From the NCBI RefSeq assembly GCF_000714935.1, contig NZ_JMIR01000021.1:1-64000 (forward strand): 64,000 bases of DNA, written 5' to 3'. The notes under the pieces are model-generated. The model made no database searches. It was not told where the DNA came from and saw nothing but the letters and a program-made list of their open reading frames with translations. Every line of letters begins with the position of its first letter. The first letter of the stretch is position 1. Source of the stretch: Tumebacillus flagellatus (GTDB taxonomy: Bacteria; Bacillota; Bacilli; Tumebacillales; Tumebacillaceae). The translations under genes were made by a program, and so were the position numbers. This document shows, in pieces, positions 29,302 through 38,315 of the stretch.

Positions 29302-30030
29302 ATGCAAGCGATGACAGCAGAATTTCATACATACCAAGATGTGGAACGCGCCGTGATGCAAGAAGTAGAGACTCATATCGTGCAGGGTCGTTTTTTGACG
29401 GCGCTTGGCAACGGGGAATTCACTCCGGCGCAGATTCGCGAGTTTGCCCTGCAATACAGCTACTACAGCCGCAATTTCCCCCGTGTGTTGGGGGCGGCGA
29501 TCGCGGCGGTGGAACCGCTCGACCGCTGGTGGGTGCCGCTGGTGGACAACCTCTGGGATGAAGCCGGACGCGGCAATCCCAAGGGCTATCATTCCCGCCT
29601 GTACCGCACGTTTTTGGAGTCTGTGGCTCCCGATGTGGAGATCAGCGACGAACACGTGCCGAACTATCCGGTGGGAGAAGCGGCGAAGCGGGCGGTGGAC
29701 GCGTTTCTTTCGTTCCTGAAAGAAGCGACGACGCTGGAAGCGATGGCGGCCGTGGGCCTGGGTTCGGAATTGTTCGCCGGGCTCGTCATGGGGTTGATCG
29801 GCCAAGGGTTGCGTCACCCGAACTACAGCCGCGAGCGCAAAGTCAATGTCGGCTTCTGGATGGCGCACGCCGACGAGCACGAACCGCGCCATTACCAACT
29901 GTGCCGCGACGTGCTCGTCGAGTTTACGGAACCGGAGCATCTGCAGGCGATCTACCGCGCCGGCGTGCAGATCGCGATGTCGGAAGCTCGTTTTTACGAT
30001 GAATTGCATGACGAGATGAAACGTCGATAA
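29302..30030 (+). CDS. Haem-oxygenase-like di-iron redox enzyme (HDO/CADD-like)
   Basis: A 242-residue all-helical protein of the iron-containing redox enzyme family related to TenA, CADD and UndA. Candidate metal ligands are Glu87 and His97 in NLWDEAGRGNPKGYHSRL, the Glu in GLGSELFAGL, and His/Asp residues in MAHADEHEPRHYQL. Relatives use a di-iron centre and oxygen to cleave or oxidise small molecules such as fatty acids, amino acids or a p-aminobenzoate precursor. GGGAG lies eight to nine bases before ATG 29302; the ATG at 29278 has no ribosome site. The substrate is unknown; the upstream methyltransferase might act in the same pathway. Confidence 0.75.
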   Translation: MQAMTAEFHTYQDVERAVMQEVETHIVQGRFLTALGNGEFTPAQIREFALQYSYYSRNFPRVLGAAIAAVEPLDRWWVPLVDNLWDEAGRGNPKGYHSRLYRTFLESVAPDVEISDEHVPNYPVGEAAKRAVDAFLSFLKEATTLEAMAAVGLGSELFAGLVMGLIGQGLRHPNYSRERKVNVGFWMAHADEHEPRHYQLCRDVLVEFTEPEHLQAIYRAGVQIAMSEARFYDELHDEMKRR

Positions 30031-30066
30031 ACGCATCCAAAACTTGCACATAACCCGTTCGCAGAG

Positions 30067-30100
30067 AGGTCATCCTAACATTCTAAGGATGGCCTTTTTT
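30067..30100 (+). terminator. Terminator of the HDO-enzyme gene
   Basis: GGTCATCC pairs with GGATGGCC around an 11-base loop, followed by six Ts. Confidence 0.9.
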
Positions 30101-30142
30101 GCATGTGCTGGCAGATGCGGGGAACGGAAGGAGGTTTGACGC

Positions 30143-31792
30143 ATGGGGCGGTATCAGAGGCGCAAGACCAAGGACGCGAAACAAAGCCAAGTCTTGGAGA
30201 ACAGGTTCGAAGAGCAAATCCGGAAAGTCCCCGACGATGAGCTGTTGCACCATACGAAGGGGCAGTTGGAGGAGATTCGCAGACTGCTCGGCGACAGCAA
30301 CGATCTCGTCATTCGCGACTTTTCGTGGGGGCATCGGCGGGAATGGCGCGCGCATCTCGTGTTTCTCGACGGCTTGGTCAAATCGGAAACGATCGACGAG
30401 CAGATTCTCGCGCCGCTGATGCTGGGAACGGTGGAACTCCCGCCGCTGGAACCGTTTGAACCGGATCAGGCGCCTGAAATCGCCCTGCGGCATCTGCTCC
30501 CGCGCGCCGACGCGCAGGTGGTGCTGTCGCGCCGCGAACTGGTGCGCGGCGTGCTGTCCGGTTCGACGGCGCTGCTGTTTGAAGGGGCGTCGCGCGGGCT
30601 GTTGCTGAACACGCAAGGCTGGGAAAAACGATCGGTGCAGCCGCCCGTCTCCGAATCGGTCGTGCGCGGCCCGCGCGAAGGCTTTACGGAGACGTTGCGC
30701 GTCAACACCGCGCTGATCCGCCGCCGGATCAAAGATCCGGATCTTCGAATCGTCAATATGAAGATCGGCACGCGCACCGCCACCGATGTCTCGATGATCT
30801 ACATCGACGGCCTCGCCGACCGCAAAGTCGTGCAGGAGATGGAGAACCGGCTGAAAAGCATTCGCACGGACAGCATCCTTGAGAGCGGGTACATCGAGCA
30901 ATTCATCGAAGACAGCCATTGGTCGCCGTTTCCGATGATGCAAAATACGGAGCGCTCCGACAAAGCGGTCGCCAACCTCTTGGAAGGCAAGCTCGTGCTG
31001 CTCGTGGACGGGTCTCCGTTTGCGCTCATCGCCCCCGTGGTGTTTGCGCAGTTGTACCAAAGCCCGGAGGATTATTACGAGCGCTTCTTGATCGCCACGT
31101 TGCTGAGATTGATTCGGGCGCTCTCGATGACGATGGCGCTGTTGCTGCCGTCGTTCTACATCGCGTTTACGTCGTTTCATCCGGAGATGATCCCGTCGAA
31201 GCTGGTGATCGCGATGGCCGCCGGTCGGGCGACCGTGCCGTTTCCGTCCGTGGTGGAGGCGCTTGCGATGGAGATTTCCATCGAGATTTTGCGCGAGGCG
31301 AGCGTCCGGCTGCCGGGTCCGATCGGCCCGACCATCGGCATCGTCGGAGCGTTGATCGTCGGGGAAGCGGCGGTGCGTGCAGGCATCGTCTCCCCGATCA
31401 TGGTCATCGTCGTCGCGTTGACGACGATCGGGTCGTTTGCCGCTCCGAGCTACAACGCCGCCATCGCGCTGCGGATGCTGCGCTTTCCCGTGATGCTGTT
31501 GGCGGCGGCGTTTGGACTGTACGGCATCATGTTGTTCTTCATCTTCATCGTCGTGCATCTCTGCTCGTTGAAATCGTTCGGCGTGCCGTACCTCGCCCCC
31601 TTGACCCCGTCAAACTTGTTGCAAATGGGCGACAGCATGATCCGCATCCCGTTGTACAACATGAGGAAAAAACCGAACCTGTTCGCAGAGAACGACGAAC
31701 TCGAACGCACCAACCCCACATCCGCGGAGGACATTGAACCTTATGAGCCAAGCGAAACGACACCTGACGACCGGAAGTCCGGAGACCAGTAA
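30143..31792 (+). CDS. Spore germination receptor A subunit (GerAA family)
   Basis: A 549-residue membrane protein of the spore inner membrane that, with the B and C subunits, forms a germinant receptor and ion channel. The soluble N-terminal half (about 1-320) includes LRVNTALIRRRIKDPDLRI and ESGYIEQFIEDSHWSPFP, both family marks. About five membrane helices follow between residues 320 and 480 (FYIAFTSFHPEMIPSKLV and GPIGPTIGIVGALIVGEAAV). The tail of about 50 residues is acidic. GGAGG precedes ATG 30143. The B gene overlaps its end by 50 bases. Such operons are transcribed in the prespore by sigma-G; no clear sigma-G box could be confirmed by eye. Confidence 0.95.
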   Translation: MGRYQRRKTKDAKQSQVLENRFEEQIRKVPDDELLHHTKGQLEEIRRLLGDSNDLVIRDFSWGHRREWRAHLVFLDGLVKSETIDEQILAPLMLGTVELPPLEPFEPDQAPEIALRHLLPRADAQVVLSRRELVRGVLSGSTALLFEGASRGLLLNTQGWEKRSVQPPVSESVVRGPREGFTETLRVNTALIRRRIKDPDLRIVNMKIGTRTATDVSMIYIDGLADRKVVQEMENRLKSIRTDSILESGYIEQFIEDSHWSPFPMMQNTERSDKAVANLLEGKLVLLVDGSPFALIAPVVFAQLYQSPEDYYERFLIATLLRLIRALSMTMALLLPSFYIAFTSFHPEMIPSKLVIAMAAGRATVPFPSVVEALAMEISIEILREASVRLPGPIGPTIGIVGALIVGEAAVRAGIVSPIMVIVVALTTIGSFAAPSYNAAIALRMLRFPVMLLAAAFGLYGIMLFFIFIVVHLCSLKSFGVPYLAPLTPSNLLQMGDSMIRIPLYNMRKKPNLFAENDELERTNPTSAEDIEPYEPSETTPDDRKSGDQ

Positions 31793-32939
31793 ATTTCTCA
31801 TCACCCGCTACCAAGCGATGGCGTTTAACGCCAGCACGATCATCGGAGTCGGCGTGCTCACCCTTCCGCGCGCGACGACGGAACAGGCACACCAATTCGG
31901 CTGGATCTCGGTGTTGATCGCGCTTTTGATTTCACTGCTCGGTCTGATGGTGATCTACGACTTGAACCACCGCTATCCGGGGCAGACGATCGTGGAGATC
32001 TTGCAAAGCCTGTTCGGAAGCACCCGTTTGAAATGGGTGGGGCGCTTGCTGTCCGCTCCCTTTGTGCTTCTCTATCTCTTCTACTGGTGCTGGTCGACCG
32101 GGATCGTGTTGCGGACGTTTGGCGAAGTGGTGGTGACGGCCGTTTTGGTCAACACGCCGCTGGAAGTGATCGTCGCCACGATGCTGCTTTTGTGCATCAT
32201 GCTGGCGTATTACAACGTGGAAGTGGTCGTGCGCGTCAACGAAGTGTTGCTGGGGTTGATCGTCGTGCCGGTTTTGTTCATCGCGCTCTCTTCGTTTCAG
32301 TCGGCGCATCTCGACTTTATCTTGCCGCTGTTCTCCATGCACCGGATCGGAGGGGTCTTGCAGGCGAGTTTGCCGGCGATGACCAGTTTACTCGGCTTTG
32401 AAGCGATGCTCATGTACAACTCCCACCTGAGCAAAGAACCGCGGATGATGCGGTGGCAGCTGTACGGTTTGTTGATTGCGGGCCTCATCTATTTGTTGAT
32501 CGTCATCGCGGGAATCATGTCGTTCGGCTATGAAGAGCTGTCCCGTCAAGCGTGGCCGACCTTGGAGTTGGTCAAGAGCACGCAGGTGCCGGGTCTCGTC
32601 TTGGAACGGTTGGAAGCGGTGTTTTTGGCGGTGTGGGTCGCTGCGGTGTTCACGTCGGCGGGAAATTGGTTTTTTTGCGCCAATTGGTCGTTTCGACAGT
32701 TTTGCCGCTTCAAAAAACGGAAGTGGTGGAGCCCGCCCGGGCTTGCCGTCATCACGTACCTGATCGCGATGTACCCGCGCAACATCGAGGATTTGTTTCA
32801 CTACCTCGCCTACACAAGCTATTTCGGGTTGGGAACCGCGTTTGTCATGCCGTTTCTGTTCTGGGTGATCGCTTTGATTCGCGGCGGAAAGCGCAAAAAG
32901 GGCGAAGGAGGCACGCCGGATGCGCGGGCGGCGAGCTAG
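31743..32939 (+). CDS. Spore germination receptor B subunit (GerAB family permease)
   Basis: A 398-residue integral membrane protein of the APC-type transporter fold with about ten helices. In Bacillus GerAB binds the germinant amino acid. The N-terminus ITRYQAMAFNASTIIGVGVLTLPR is the family signature (IIGVGVLTLPR). It overlaps the A gene by 50 bases. ATG 31743 was preferred over TTG 31734 since GGAGG sits only three bases from the TTG. The end overlaps the C gene start by 20 bases. Confidence 0.93.
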   Translation: MSQAKRHLTTGSPETSKFLITRYQAMAFNASTIIGVGVLTLPRATTEQAHQFGWISVLIALLISLLGLMVIYDLNHRYPGQTIVEILQSLFGSTRLKWVGRLLSAPFVLLYLFYWCWSTGIVLRTFGEVVVTAVLVNTPLEVIVATMLLLCIMLAYYNVEVVVRVNEVLLGLIVVPVLFIALSSFQSAHLDFILPLFSMHRIGGVLQASLPAMTSLLGFEAMLMYNSHLSKEPRMMRWQLYGLLIAGLIYLLIVIAGIMSFGYEELSRQAWPTLELVKSTQVPGLVLERLEAVFLAVWVAAVFTSAGNWFFCANWSFRQFCRFKKRKWWSPPGLAVITYLIAMYPRNIEDLFHYLAYTSYFGLGTAFVMPFLFWVIALIRGGKRKKGEGGTPDARAAS

Positions 32940-34101
32940 AGCATGGATGGCGGTGAGTTTGATTCTCGTGTTGTTTTCCCTGTTGCTGACCGGGTGTTGG
33001 GACAACCGCGAGTTGGAAGAGCGCACGTCTGTCGTCGCCCTCGCCGTCGACCGGGAGCAGAGCCAAGACACAGACGCCAAGATGGTCAAAGTCGCCGTGC
33101 AGATTCCCATCCCGATCAAAATCGCCGGCTCCGGCGGCGGCTCCGCGGGAGAGGGCGGCAAAAACGCCGTCAAAGTGATGTCGGCGACCGGAGAATCGAT
33201 GGCCGACGCGCTGCGGCAGTTGCAGCAACAACTGAACCAAGAACTGTTCTACGGGCACACACGGGTAATTGCCGTTTCCCAAGACATCGCCGAAGAAGAC
33301 ATGGCCGGCATCATCGACGCCATCCGCCGCACCCCGCAGATGCGCCGCCTGCTTTGGCTGTTGGTCACGCCGGGTCCTGCCGTCGACCTGTTGAACTCCG
33401 ATCCGAAACTGGAGCAGATCCCCATCGTATACGTCATGGACTTGATCGAAAACGGCTCCAAGCAAGGCCGCATCCCCGACATCACGCTCGGTCATTGGTT
33501 TATCGACCGCTCGTCCACCGGGGTGGAGCCGATCGCCAATTTGATCGAGCCGGACAAGCAAGACGTCAAGTGGGAAGGGTTGGCGATGTTTCACGACGAC
33601 AAAATGGTCGGAACGCTCAACGAACAGGAATCTTGGGTGTTGATGAACCTCCGTGAAGAGCAGACAGGCGGCAACATCACGATCGTCTCCCCCATCATCC
33701 CCAAGAAGAAAAACCACACCGACTACATCACCGTCCATCCGAAAAAAGTCCACACCAAAACCCGGGTCACCCCGGATGGCGACACGTTTCGCATGACGGC
33801 GCAAGTGGAGTTGGAAGTGGACGTGATCGAGTCGATGGGTGCCCTCAATTTTACAGATGAGGTCACGTTCCGCAGCGTCGAGAAGGCGCTGACCGACGAG
33901 ATGAACAAGCGGGCGAAGCATCTGGTGGAAAAAGTGCAGAAGCAGTACAAAGTGGACGTGTTCTCGTTGGGAGACAAAGTGCGGGCGCGCTGCTACGACC
34001 GATTCGAGCAGATCCCCAACTGGTCGGAGGTGTTTCCGAAAACCAAAATCGACGTGAAGTATTCCGTGTTGATTCGCCGGGTCGGAATGAAAATGCACTA
34101 A
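32920..34101 (+). CDS. Spore germination receptor C subunit lipoprotein (Ger(x)C family)
   Basis: A 393-residue lipoprotein. The signal sequence ends in the lipobox LLTGC with the lipid-bearing Cys26, followed by WDNRELEE, the invariant start of mature GerAC proteins. The three-domain C subunit sits on the outer face of the spore inner membrane and is needed for the receptor. AGGAGG lies ten bases before ATG 32920. It is the third gene of the operon. Confidence 0.95.
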   Translation: MRGRRARAWMAVSLILVLFSLLLTGCWDNRELEERTSVVALAVDREQSQDTDAKMVKVAVQIPIPIKIAGSGGGSAGEGGKNAVKVMSATGESMADALRQLQQQLNQELFYGHTRVIAVSQDIAEEDMAGIIDAIRRTPQMRRLLWLLVTPGPAVDLLNSDPKLEQIPIVYVMDLIENGSKQGRIPDITLGHWFIDRSSTGVEPIANLIEPDKQDVKWEGLAMFHDDKMVGTLNEQESWVLMNLREEQTGGNITIVSPIIPKKKNHTDYITVHPKKVHTKTRVTPDGDTFRMTAQVELEVDVIESMGALNFTDEVTFRSVEKALTDEMNKRAKHLVEKVQKQYKVDVFSLGDKVRARCYDRFEQIPNWSEVFPKTKIDVKYSVLIRRVGMKMH

Positions 34102-34143
34102 TTGCAGACGCTAGAGAGCAGCAGAAGAAGGGGGAGATGGCGA

Positions 34144-34407
34144 ATGAACCACGAAGACCAAAAGCGCAGCGAACGCAGACAGTTTGACGATAAATTCGAA
34201 GAGAACATGCACAAGCAGTACACCGACATCGAAGAAGAGTACCACGCGGCCTACCCGAACACGCCGGCCCCGTGGACGATGGGCTTCTTGCGGGCTGTCT
34301 TCAGCCGCGACGGAAAAGGGGTTCTCCTCTGGGCATTGGTCGGAATCGCCGTCGCCGTTGCGCTGTGGATGGCATATTTGGCTCTCTACCCGAACGGCAA
34401 TTTCTAA
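34144..34407 (+). CDS. Small single-helix membrane protein, fourth gene of the gerA-type operon
   Basis: An 87-residue protein with a charged N-terminus (HEDQKRSERRQFDDKFEENM), a segment with Pro and Trp (PNTPAPWTMGFLRAVFSR) and one hydrophobic helix (GVLLWALVGIAVAVALWMAYLAL) near the C-terminus. It starts 42 bases after the C gene, before the operon's terminator, so it is probably co-transcribed. Some Bacillus receptors have a small D subunit with two helices that tunes receptor function; this could be an analogue, though only one helix is seen. Confidence 0.65.
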   Translation: MNHEDQKRSERRQFDDKFEENMHKQYTDIEEEYHAAYPNTPAPWTMGFLRAVFSRDGKGVLLWALVGIAVAVALWMAYLALYPNGNF

Positions 34408-34409
34408 AA

Positions 34410-34446
34410 CGGCTACCCGGCGAACCCCGTTCGTCGGCTTTTTTTT
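34410..34446 (+). terminator. Terminator of the gerA-type operon
   Basis: CCGGCGAAC pairs with GTTCGTCGG around a short CCC loop and is followed by eight Ts. Confidence 0.88.
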
Positions 34447-34500
34447 CATGGACAGATGCTATAGAATGATAGAATACCCGCGAGAGGAGGGGAACAGGAG

Positions 34501-35244
34501 ATGAAACAACATCTGTTGTTCGATTTGGACGACACACTCATTCATTGCAATCGATTTTTCAACGAAGCGCGCACGGAGTTTTTGAACGCGATGCTTTCGT
34601 TTTTCAAAGGGACTCCCATTGAGCGGAAATTGATTGACGACACGCAGCAACACATCGACCTCTCCGGCATCGAGCAGCACGGGCTCGGCAAACACCGCTT
34701 CCCGGAATCGCTGGCGGCGACGTACCGCCTCATGTGCGAGAAGTACGGCAAGACGCCTGTGAAGCACGAAGAGGACGAATTGACGGCGATCGGCTACGGC
34801 GTGTACACCAAGCCGATTGAACTCTACCCGCACGCGCACGAGACGCTGGAGAAACTGCGCTCCGAGGGGCATGAGCTGTATCTGTACACGGGCGGCGACC
34901 ACGAGATTCAGACGGCGAAAGTTTTGAACGCGGGGTTGCACGAGTTCTTCCCGGAGAAGCGCCGGTTTATCTCGGAGCACAAAAACCGCTCGGTGCTGGC
35001 GAAGATCATGCAAGAGCGCGGGTTGGAGCATCCGCACACGTGGATGGTCGGCAACTCGGCGCGCAACGACATTCGCCCGGCGCTTGAAGAGGGGATTCAC
35101 GCCATCCATCTTCCCGACAAAGGCGGCTGGTCGTTCGACCAAGCGGATCTCAACGTGCCGGTGGTCGGGCGTTTCTACACGCTGGACACGATCAAGGGCG
35201 TGCCCGAGGTGATTCGCGAGCACGTGACGGAAGCGAAGCGATGA
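34501..35244 (+). CDS. HAD-family hydrolase
   Basis: A 247-residue HAD phosphatase. Motif I is LLFDLDDTLIHC (residues 5-16), motif II is YLYTGGDHEIQ, the lysine is in SEHKNRSVLAK and motif IV is WMVGNSARNDIRPALEEG. A helical cap of about 75 residues sits between motifs I and II. The substrate is unknown. GAGGAGGGG precedes ATG 34501. Its stop overlaps the YqxD-type start by four bases (ATGA at 35241-35244), so the two are translationally coupled. Confidence 0.88.
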   Translation: MKQHLLFDLDDTLIHCNRFFNEARTEFLNAMLSFFKGTPIERKLIDDTQQHIDLSGIEQHGLGKHRFPESLAATYRLMCEKYGKTPVKHEEDELTAIGYGVYTKPIELYPHAHETLEKLRSEGHELYLYTGGDHEIQTAKVLNAGLHEFFPEKRRFISEHKNRSVLAKIMQERGLEHPHTWMVGNSARNDIRPALEEGIHAIHLPDKGGWSFDQADLNVPVVGRFYTLDTIKGVPEVIREHVTEAKR

Positions 35245-35693
35245 CGCTCCAAATCTGGATCGACGGGGACGGTTGCCCGCGCGGGGCCGTGCAGTTCACG
35301 CTGGAAGAGGGTGAACGGCGCGGCCTCGACGTGTGGCTGGTCACCAACGTCCACCACGAACAGCAGGCGCAAAACCGCCTGGTGGTCGACGGGCATGCCC
35401 AAGCGGTGGACTTGGCGATTCTCAATCGCTTGAAAGCGGGCGATGTCGTGATCACGCAAGACATCGGGCTGGCGGCGATGGTGCTCGGGCGCCGCGGGTA
35501 TGCGCTGCACCCGAACGGCACCGAGTACGACAGCGGGTCGATGCCGCTGTTGCTCGAAATGCGCGAATCGGCAGCCAAACACCGGCGCGGCGGAGGCCGC
35601 ACGCGCGGACCGAAAAAGAGATCAAATGAAGATCAAGAGAAATTTCAATCCTGTTTAGCGGGAGTTTTGGACAAAATTGGCGGATATGAGTAA
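35241..35693 (+). CDS. YaiI/YqxD family protein (DUF188)
   Basis: A 150-residue member of UPF0178, a small PIN-like fold. The signature is IWIDGDGCPRGAVQF at residues 5-19 and VITQDIGLAAMVLGRRGYALHPNG near residue 72 (QDIGLAAMVLGRRG). The tail GGGRTRGPKKRS is basic and typical. The family is suspected to act on RNA, but no reaction is proven. It is coupled to the HAD gene upstream. Confidence 0.9.
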   Translation: MTLQIWIDGDGCPRGAVQFTLEEGERRGLDVWLVTNVHHEQQAQNRLVVDGHAQAVDLAILNRLKAGDVVITQDIGLAAMVLGRRGYALHPNGTEYDSGSMPLLLEMRESAAKHRRGGGRTRGPKKRSNEDQEKFQSCLAGVLDKIGGYE

Positions 35694-35722
35694 AGTATGC
35701 GACTTTATCGCATGCTTTTTTT
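35694..35722 (+). terminator. Terminator of the HAD-YqxD operon
   Basis: GTATGCGA and TCGCATGC pair across a five-base loop and run into seven Ts. The following 140 bases are A+T rich and hold the promoter region of the next gene. Confidence 0.8.
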
Positions 35723-35861
35723 GTTATGCTCTTGAAACAGCCTACTTAAATAGAATCCCTTTAATTATTGCGTGAATATATACTTTGTTCTATCATAAAG
35801 GTACAACATTAAAAATTAGACTCCAATGGAACCTAACTATATATAAAGGAGGTGATATCTA

Positions 35862-38192
35862 TTGAAGACGTCGCTTCGACTCTATGTCTACACGATCAAC
35901 ATCATCGGACTTTTACTGGGAGCTTACACCTTGACTCAATTTCCGAGCGGGGTTTGGTGGGACGCGTCAGTGTTTCTCGTTTTGGCGGGCGTTGTGCAGC
36001 TGATGCCGGTGGCGCTGGCGAATCAATCGTGGGTTTCAGTTTCGTTTTCGATCTTGTACGCGTCGGTGTTGTTGCTCGGTCCGGACGTCGGTGCGCTGAC
36101 GGCGGCGGTGTGCGGGTTGGTCGGTTCGTTTTATCCAAAACGGCTGAAGCCGCATAAGATGATTTTCAACGTGGCAGGTTTGGCGATTCCTGCGTTTGTG
36201 TCCGGGCAGCTTTTGCAGTTGACGGCGGGCTTGAGCTATTTCTGGCTGTTTGAGTTTCTCTTGGTCCCGCTGCTGTTCTACACGATCAACTCGACTTTGA
36301 TCACGTTTGCCATCGCGCTGACGGCCGGTCAATCGCCGTTTCGCATCTGGAATGAAAACTACCGCTGGCCGATGATGAACTATTTGCTGTTGTCTTGGAT
36401 CGGCATCGGGTTGTACAAAGCCTACGCGCTGCTTGGCATCTTGGGGTTGATGATCTTCGTTGTGCCGCTGATCATGGCGCGCTACAGCTTCAAGCTGTAC
36501 ATCGACCAGACCAACAAAGTCCAGCAACATCTGGACTCGTTGCAGACGGCTAACGACATGCTCAACCGCAAAGTCGGCGAAGTGGCAGCCCTGCAAAAGC
36601 ACGCGTTGTTGATGGGCACGTCGCTGAACTTCGAATCCACGGTGGAGACGGTGTTCGCACGCGTCTCGGAAGAGGTTCCGTATCAAGCGCTCTACATCGT
36701 TTGGAAGAATCTCGACCGCGACACGTACGACCAGTATCAACCGGCGGAAGAAGGGATGCAGTCTGTCGCCGTCCCCGAGTTGGAATCTGCGATCTCGATC
36801 GTATTCCAAGAGGGCAAGCGCCTCGTGCTGCCGGCTCGGGAAGACACGCACGTCAAGCTGTTGTGCCCGATGATCGCACAGGGCGATGTGCAAGGCGTGA
36901 TGGCGCTGTTGTGCCCGCGAGATTTGCTGGAGGAGATTGATTCTTCGCTGGACGTGTACGTCTCGCACGGTGCGGCCGCCCTTTCGAACGCGTACTTGTA
37001 CCAACGGATGGAACGCGTCGCCAACACCGACAATTTGACGAAACTCTACAACCGTCACTACTTTGCCCGCACGCTGTCCGACATGACAAAAGCGCAGCAC
37101 GTCCCGAACACCGTCATCATCATGGATTTTGACAACTTCAAGGACATCAACAACTCGTACGGTCATCACATCGGCGATTTGGCACTGCATTATGTCGCAA
37201 GCTTGATTCGCACGGAAGCGCGGGAAGAGGACATCCCGGTGCGCTACGGCGGAGACGAGTTCGCTCTCCTCTTGCCCAACGCAACCGAGGAAGTCGGCCT
37301 GATCGTCGCAGCAAGGCTTTTGGAGCAGATTCGTCTGCCGGTGACGTTGGAAGGTCATCCACTTTCCATCTCGCTGAGTTTCGGCGTCGCCACTTGTTTT
37401 GAAGGGAACATTCAAGAGACCGTCAAACAAGCGGACAAAGCCGCCTACTTCTCCAAAGCCAGCGGCAAGGGGTGCATCACGTTATTCTCGCAGATTCAAG
37501 AGGAAGGCCATCCCGTGTATCACGGCAACAAGGAACCGATCGTGCCAAGAGCAGAAGAGATCGAATCAAGGCGCTCGATCACCAAGGGTTTGCTGCATGC
37601 ACTGAAAGCGCGCGACGTCGTGACCTACAACCACAGTTTGCAGGTCGCAACATATTCAGTCTGGTTGGCGCAGCATCTCGGGATGCCGCCGGAAGAGATC
37701 GAACGAGTGCGTTTCGGCGCTTTGTTGCACGATATCGGGAAGCTCAGCATCCCGGATGGAGTGTTGAAGAAAGGCGCTCACTTAAACCAAACTGAGCACA
37801 ACAACATGCGGACGCACCCGGTCGTCGGGCATGATATCTTACGACACTTCGGTTCCGTCTACGATTCCATTTTACCGATTCTCTTGTCCCATCACGAACG
37901 GGTGGACGGACAAGGGTATCCGCATGGAGTTGAGGCGTCCAAACTCGATCAGGCGGTGCGTATTGTCACCATCGCCGATGCGTTCGATTCGATGACGCGA
38001 GACAGTTGCTACCGAGATAGAATGCCGATGCACTGGGCTGTAGAAGAACTTCGTCGCTGTAAAGGGACGCAATTCGACTCTGAATTGGTGGATCAGTTTC
38101 TTGAAGTCGTACGGCAACATTTTCCTGACCGTTTGATGGATTCTGGGGAGAATCCGGAAGGAACGGTTGTGAGGGAGGCCTCGCTCCAATGA
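35862..38192 (+). CDS. Membrane GAF-GGDEF-HD-GYP cyclic-di-GMP protein
   Basis: A 776-residue membrane signalling protein with both c-di-GMP synthesis and breakdown domains. Residues about 5-215 hold six to eight membrane helices, then a coiled coil (KVQQHLDSLQTANDMLNRKV), a GAF domain (about 240-375), a GGDEF domain with intact RYGGDEF at about 461-467, and an HD-GYP domain with HDIGK at about 622 and HHERVDGQGYPHG near 673-685. The GGDEF domain keeps the inhibitory RxxD site (REED five residues before GGDEF). Both catalytic domains look active, so output may switch with the sensed signal. The start is TTG 35862 behind a near-perfect AAGGAGGTGAT ribosome site. Two micro-ORFs follow directly. 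Confidence 0.92.
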   Translation: MKTSLRLYVYTINIIGLLLGAYTLTQFPSGVWWDASVFLVLAGVVQLMPVALANQSWVSVSFSILYASVLLLGPDVGALTAAVCGLVGSFYPKRLKPHKMIFNVAGLAIPAFVSGQLLQLTAGLSYFWLFEFLLVPLLFYTINSTLITFAIALTAGQSPFRIWNENYRWPMMNYLLLSWIGIGLYKAYALLGILGLMIFVVPLIMARYSFKLYIDQTNKVQQHLDSLQTANDMLNRKVGEVAALQKHALLMGTSLNFESTVETVFARVSEEVPYQALYIVWKNLDRDTYDQYQPAEEGMQSVAVPELESAISIVFQEGKRLVLPAREDTHVKLLCPMIAQGDVQGVMALLCPRDLLEEIDSSLDVYVSHGAAALSNAYLYQRMERVANTDNLTKLYNRHYFARTLSDMTKAQHVPNTVIIMDFDNFKDINNSYGHHIGDLALHYVASLIRTEAREEDIPVRYGGDEFALLLPNATEEVGLIVAARLLEQIRLPVTLEGHPLSISLSFGVATCFEGNIQETVKQADKAAYFSKASGKGCITLFSQIQEEGHPVYHGNKEPIVPRAEEIESRRSITKGLLHALKARDVVTYNHSLQVATYSVWLAQHLGMPPEEIERVRFGALLHDIGKLSIPDGVLKKGAHLNQTEHNNMRTHPVVGHDILRHFGSVYDSILPILLSHHERVDGQGYPHGVEASKLDQAVRIVTIADAFDSMTRDSCYRDRMPMHWAVEELRRCKGTQFDSELVDQFLEVVRQHFPDRLMDSGENPEGTVVREASLQ

Positions 38193-38242
38193 TTCGGAAA
38201 TGGATCGATGACTTGCTGAAACGAATTCTTCGCTCGCTGTAG
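38189..38242 (+). CDS. 17-residue amphipathic peptide overlapping the c-di-GMP gene
   Basis: ATG 38189 overlaps the stop of the preceding gene (ATGA) and GGGAGG lies ten bases upstream. The product, MIRKWIDDLLKRILRSL, has hydrophobic residues spaced every three to four positions and a net positive charge, as in amphipathic helices that sit on membranes. Coupled translation would make it in fixed ratio to the c-di-GMP protein. It could be a membrane-active or signalling peptide, or a chance ORF. Confidence 0.45.
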   Translation: MIRKWIDDLLKRILRSL

Positions 38243-38315
38243 GGGTACAGCGGCGAGGATGATTGGGGCTAGGGAATTAGGGATACCAAAATAGGGATAA
38301 AAGGGGAAATGAGAG

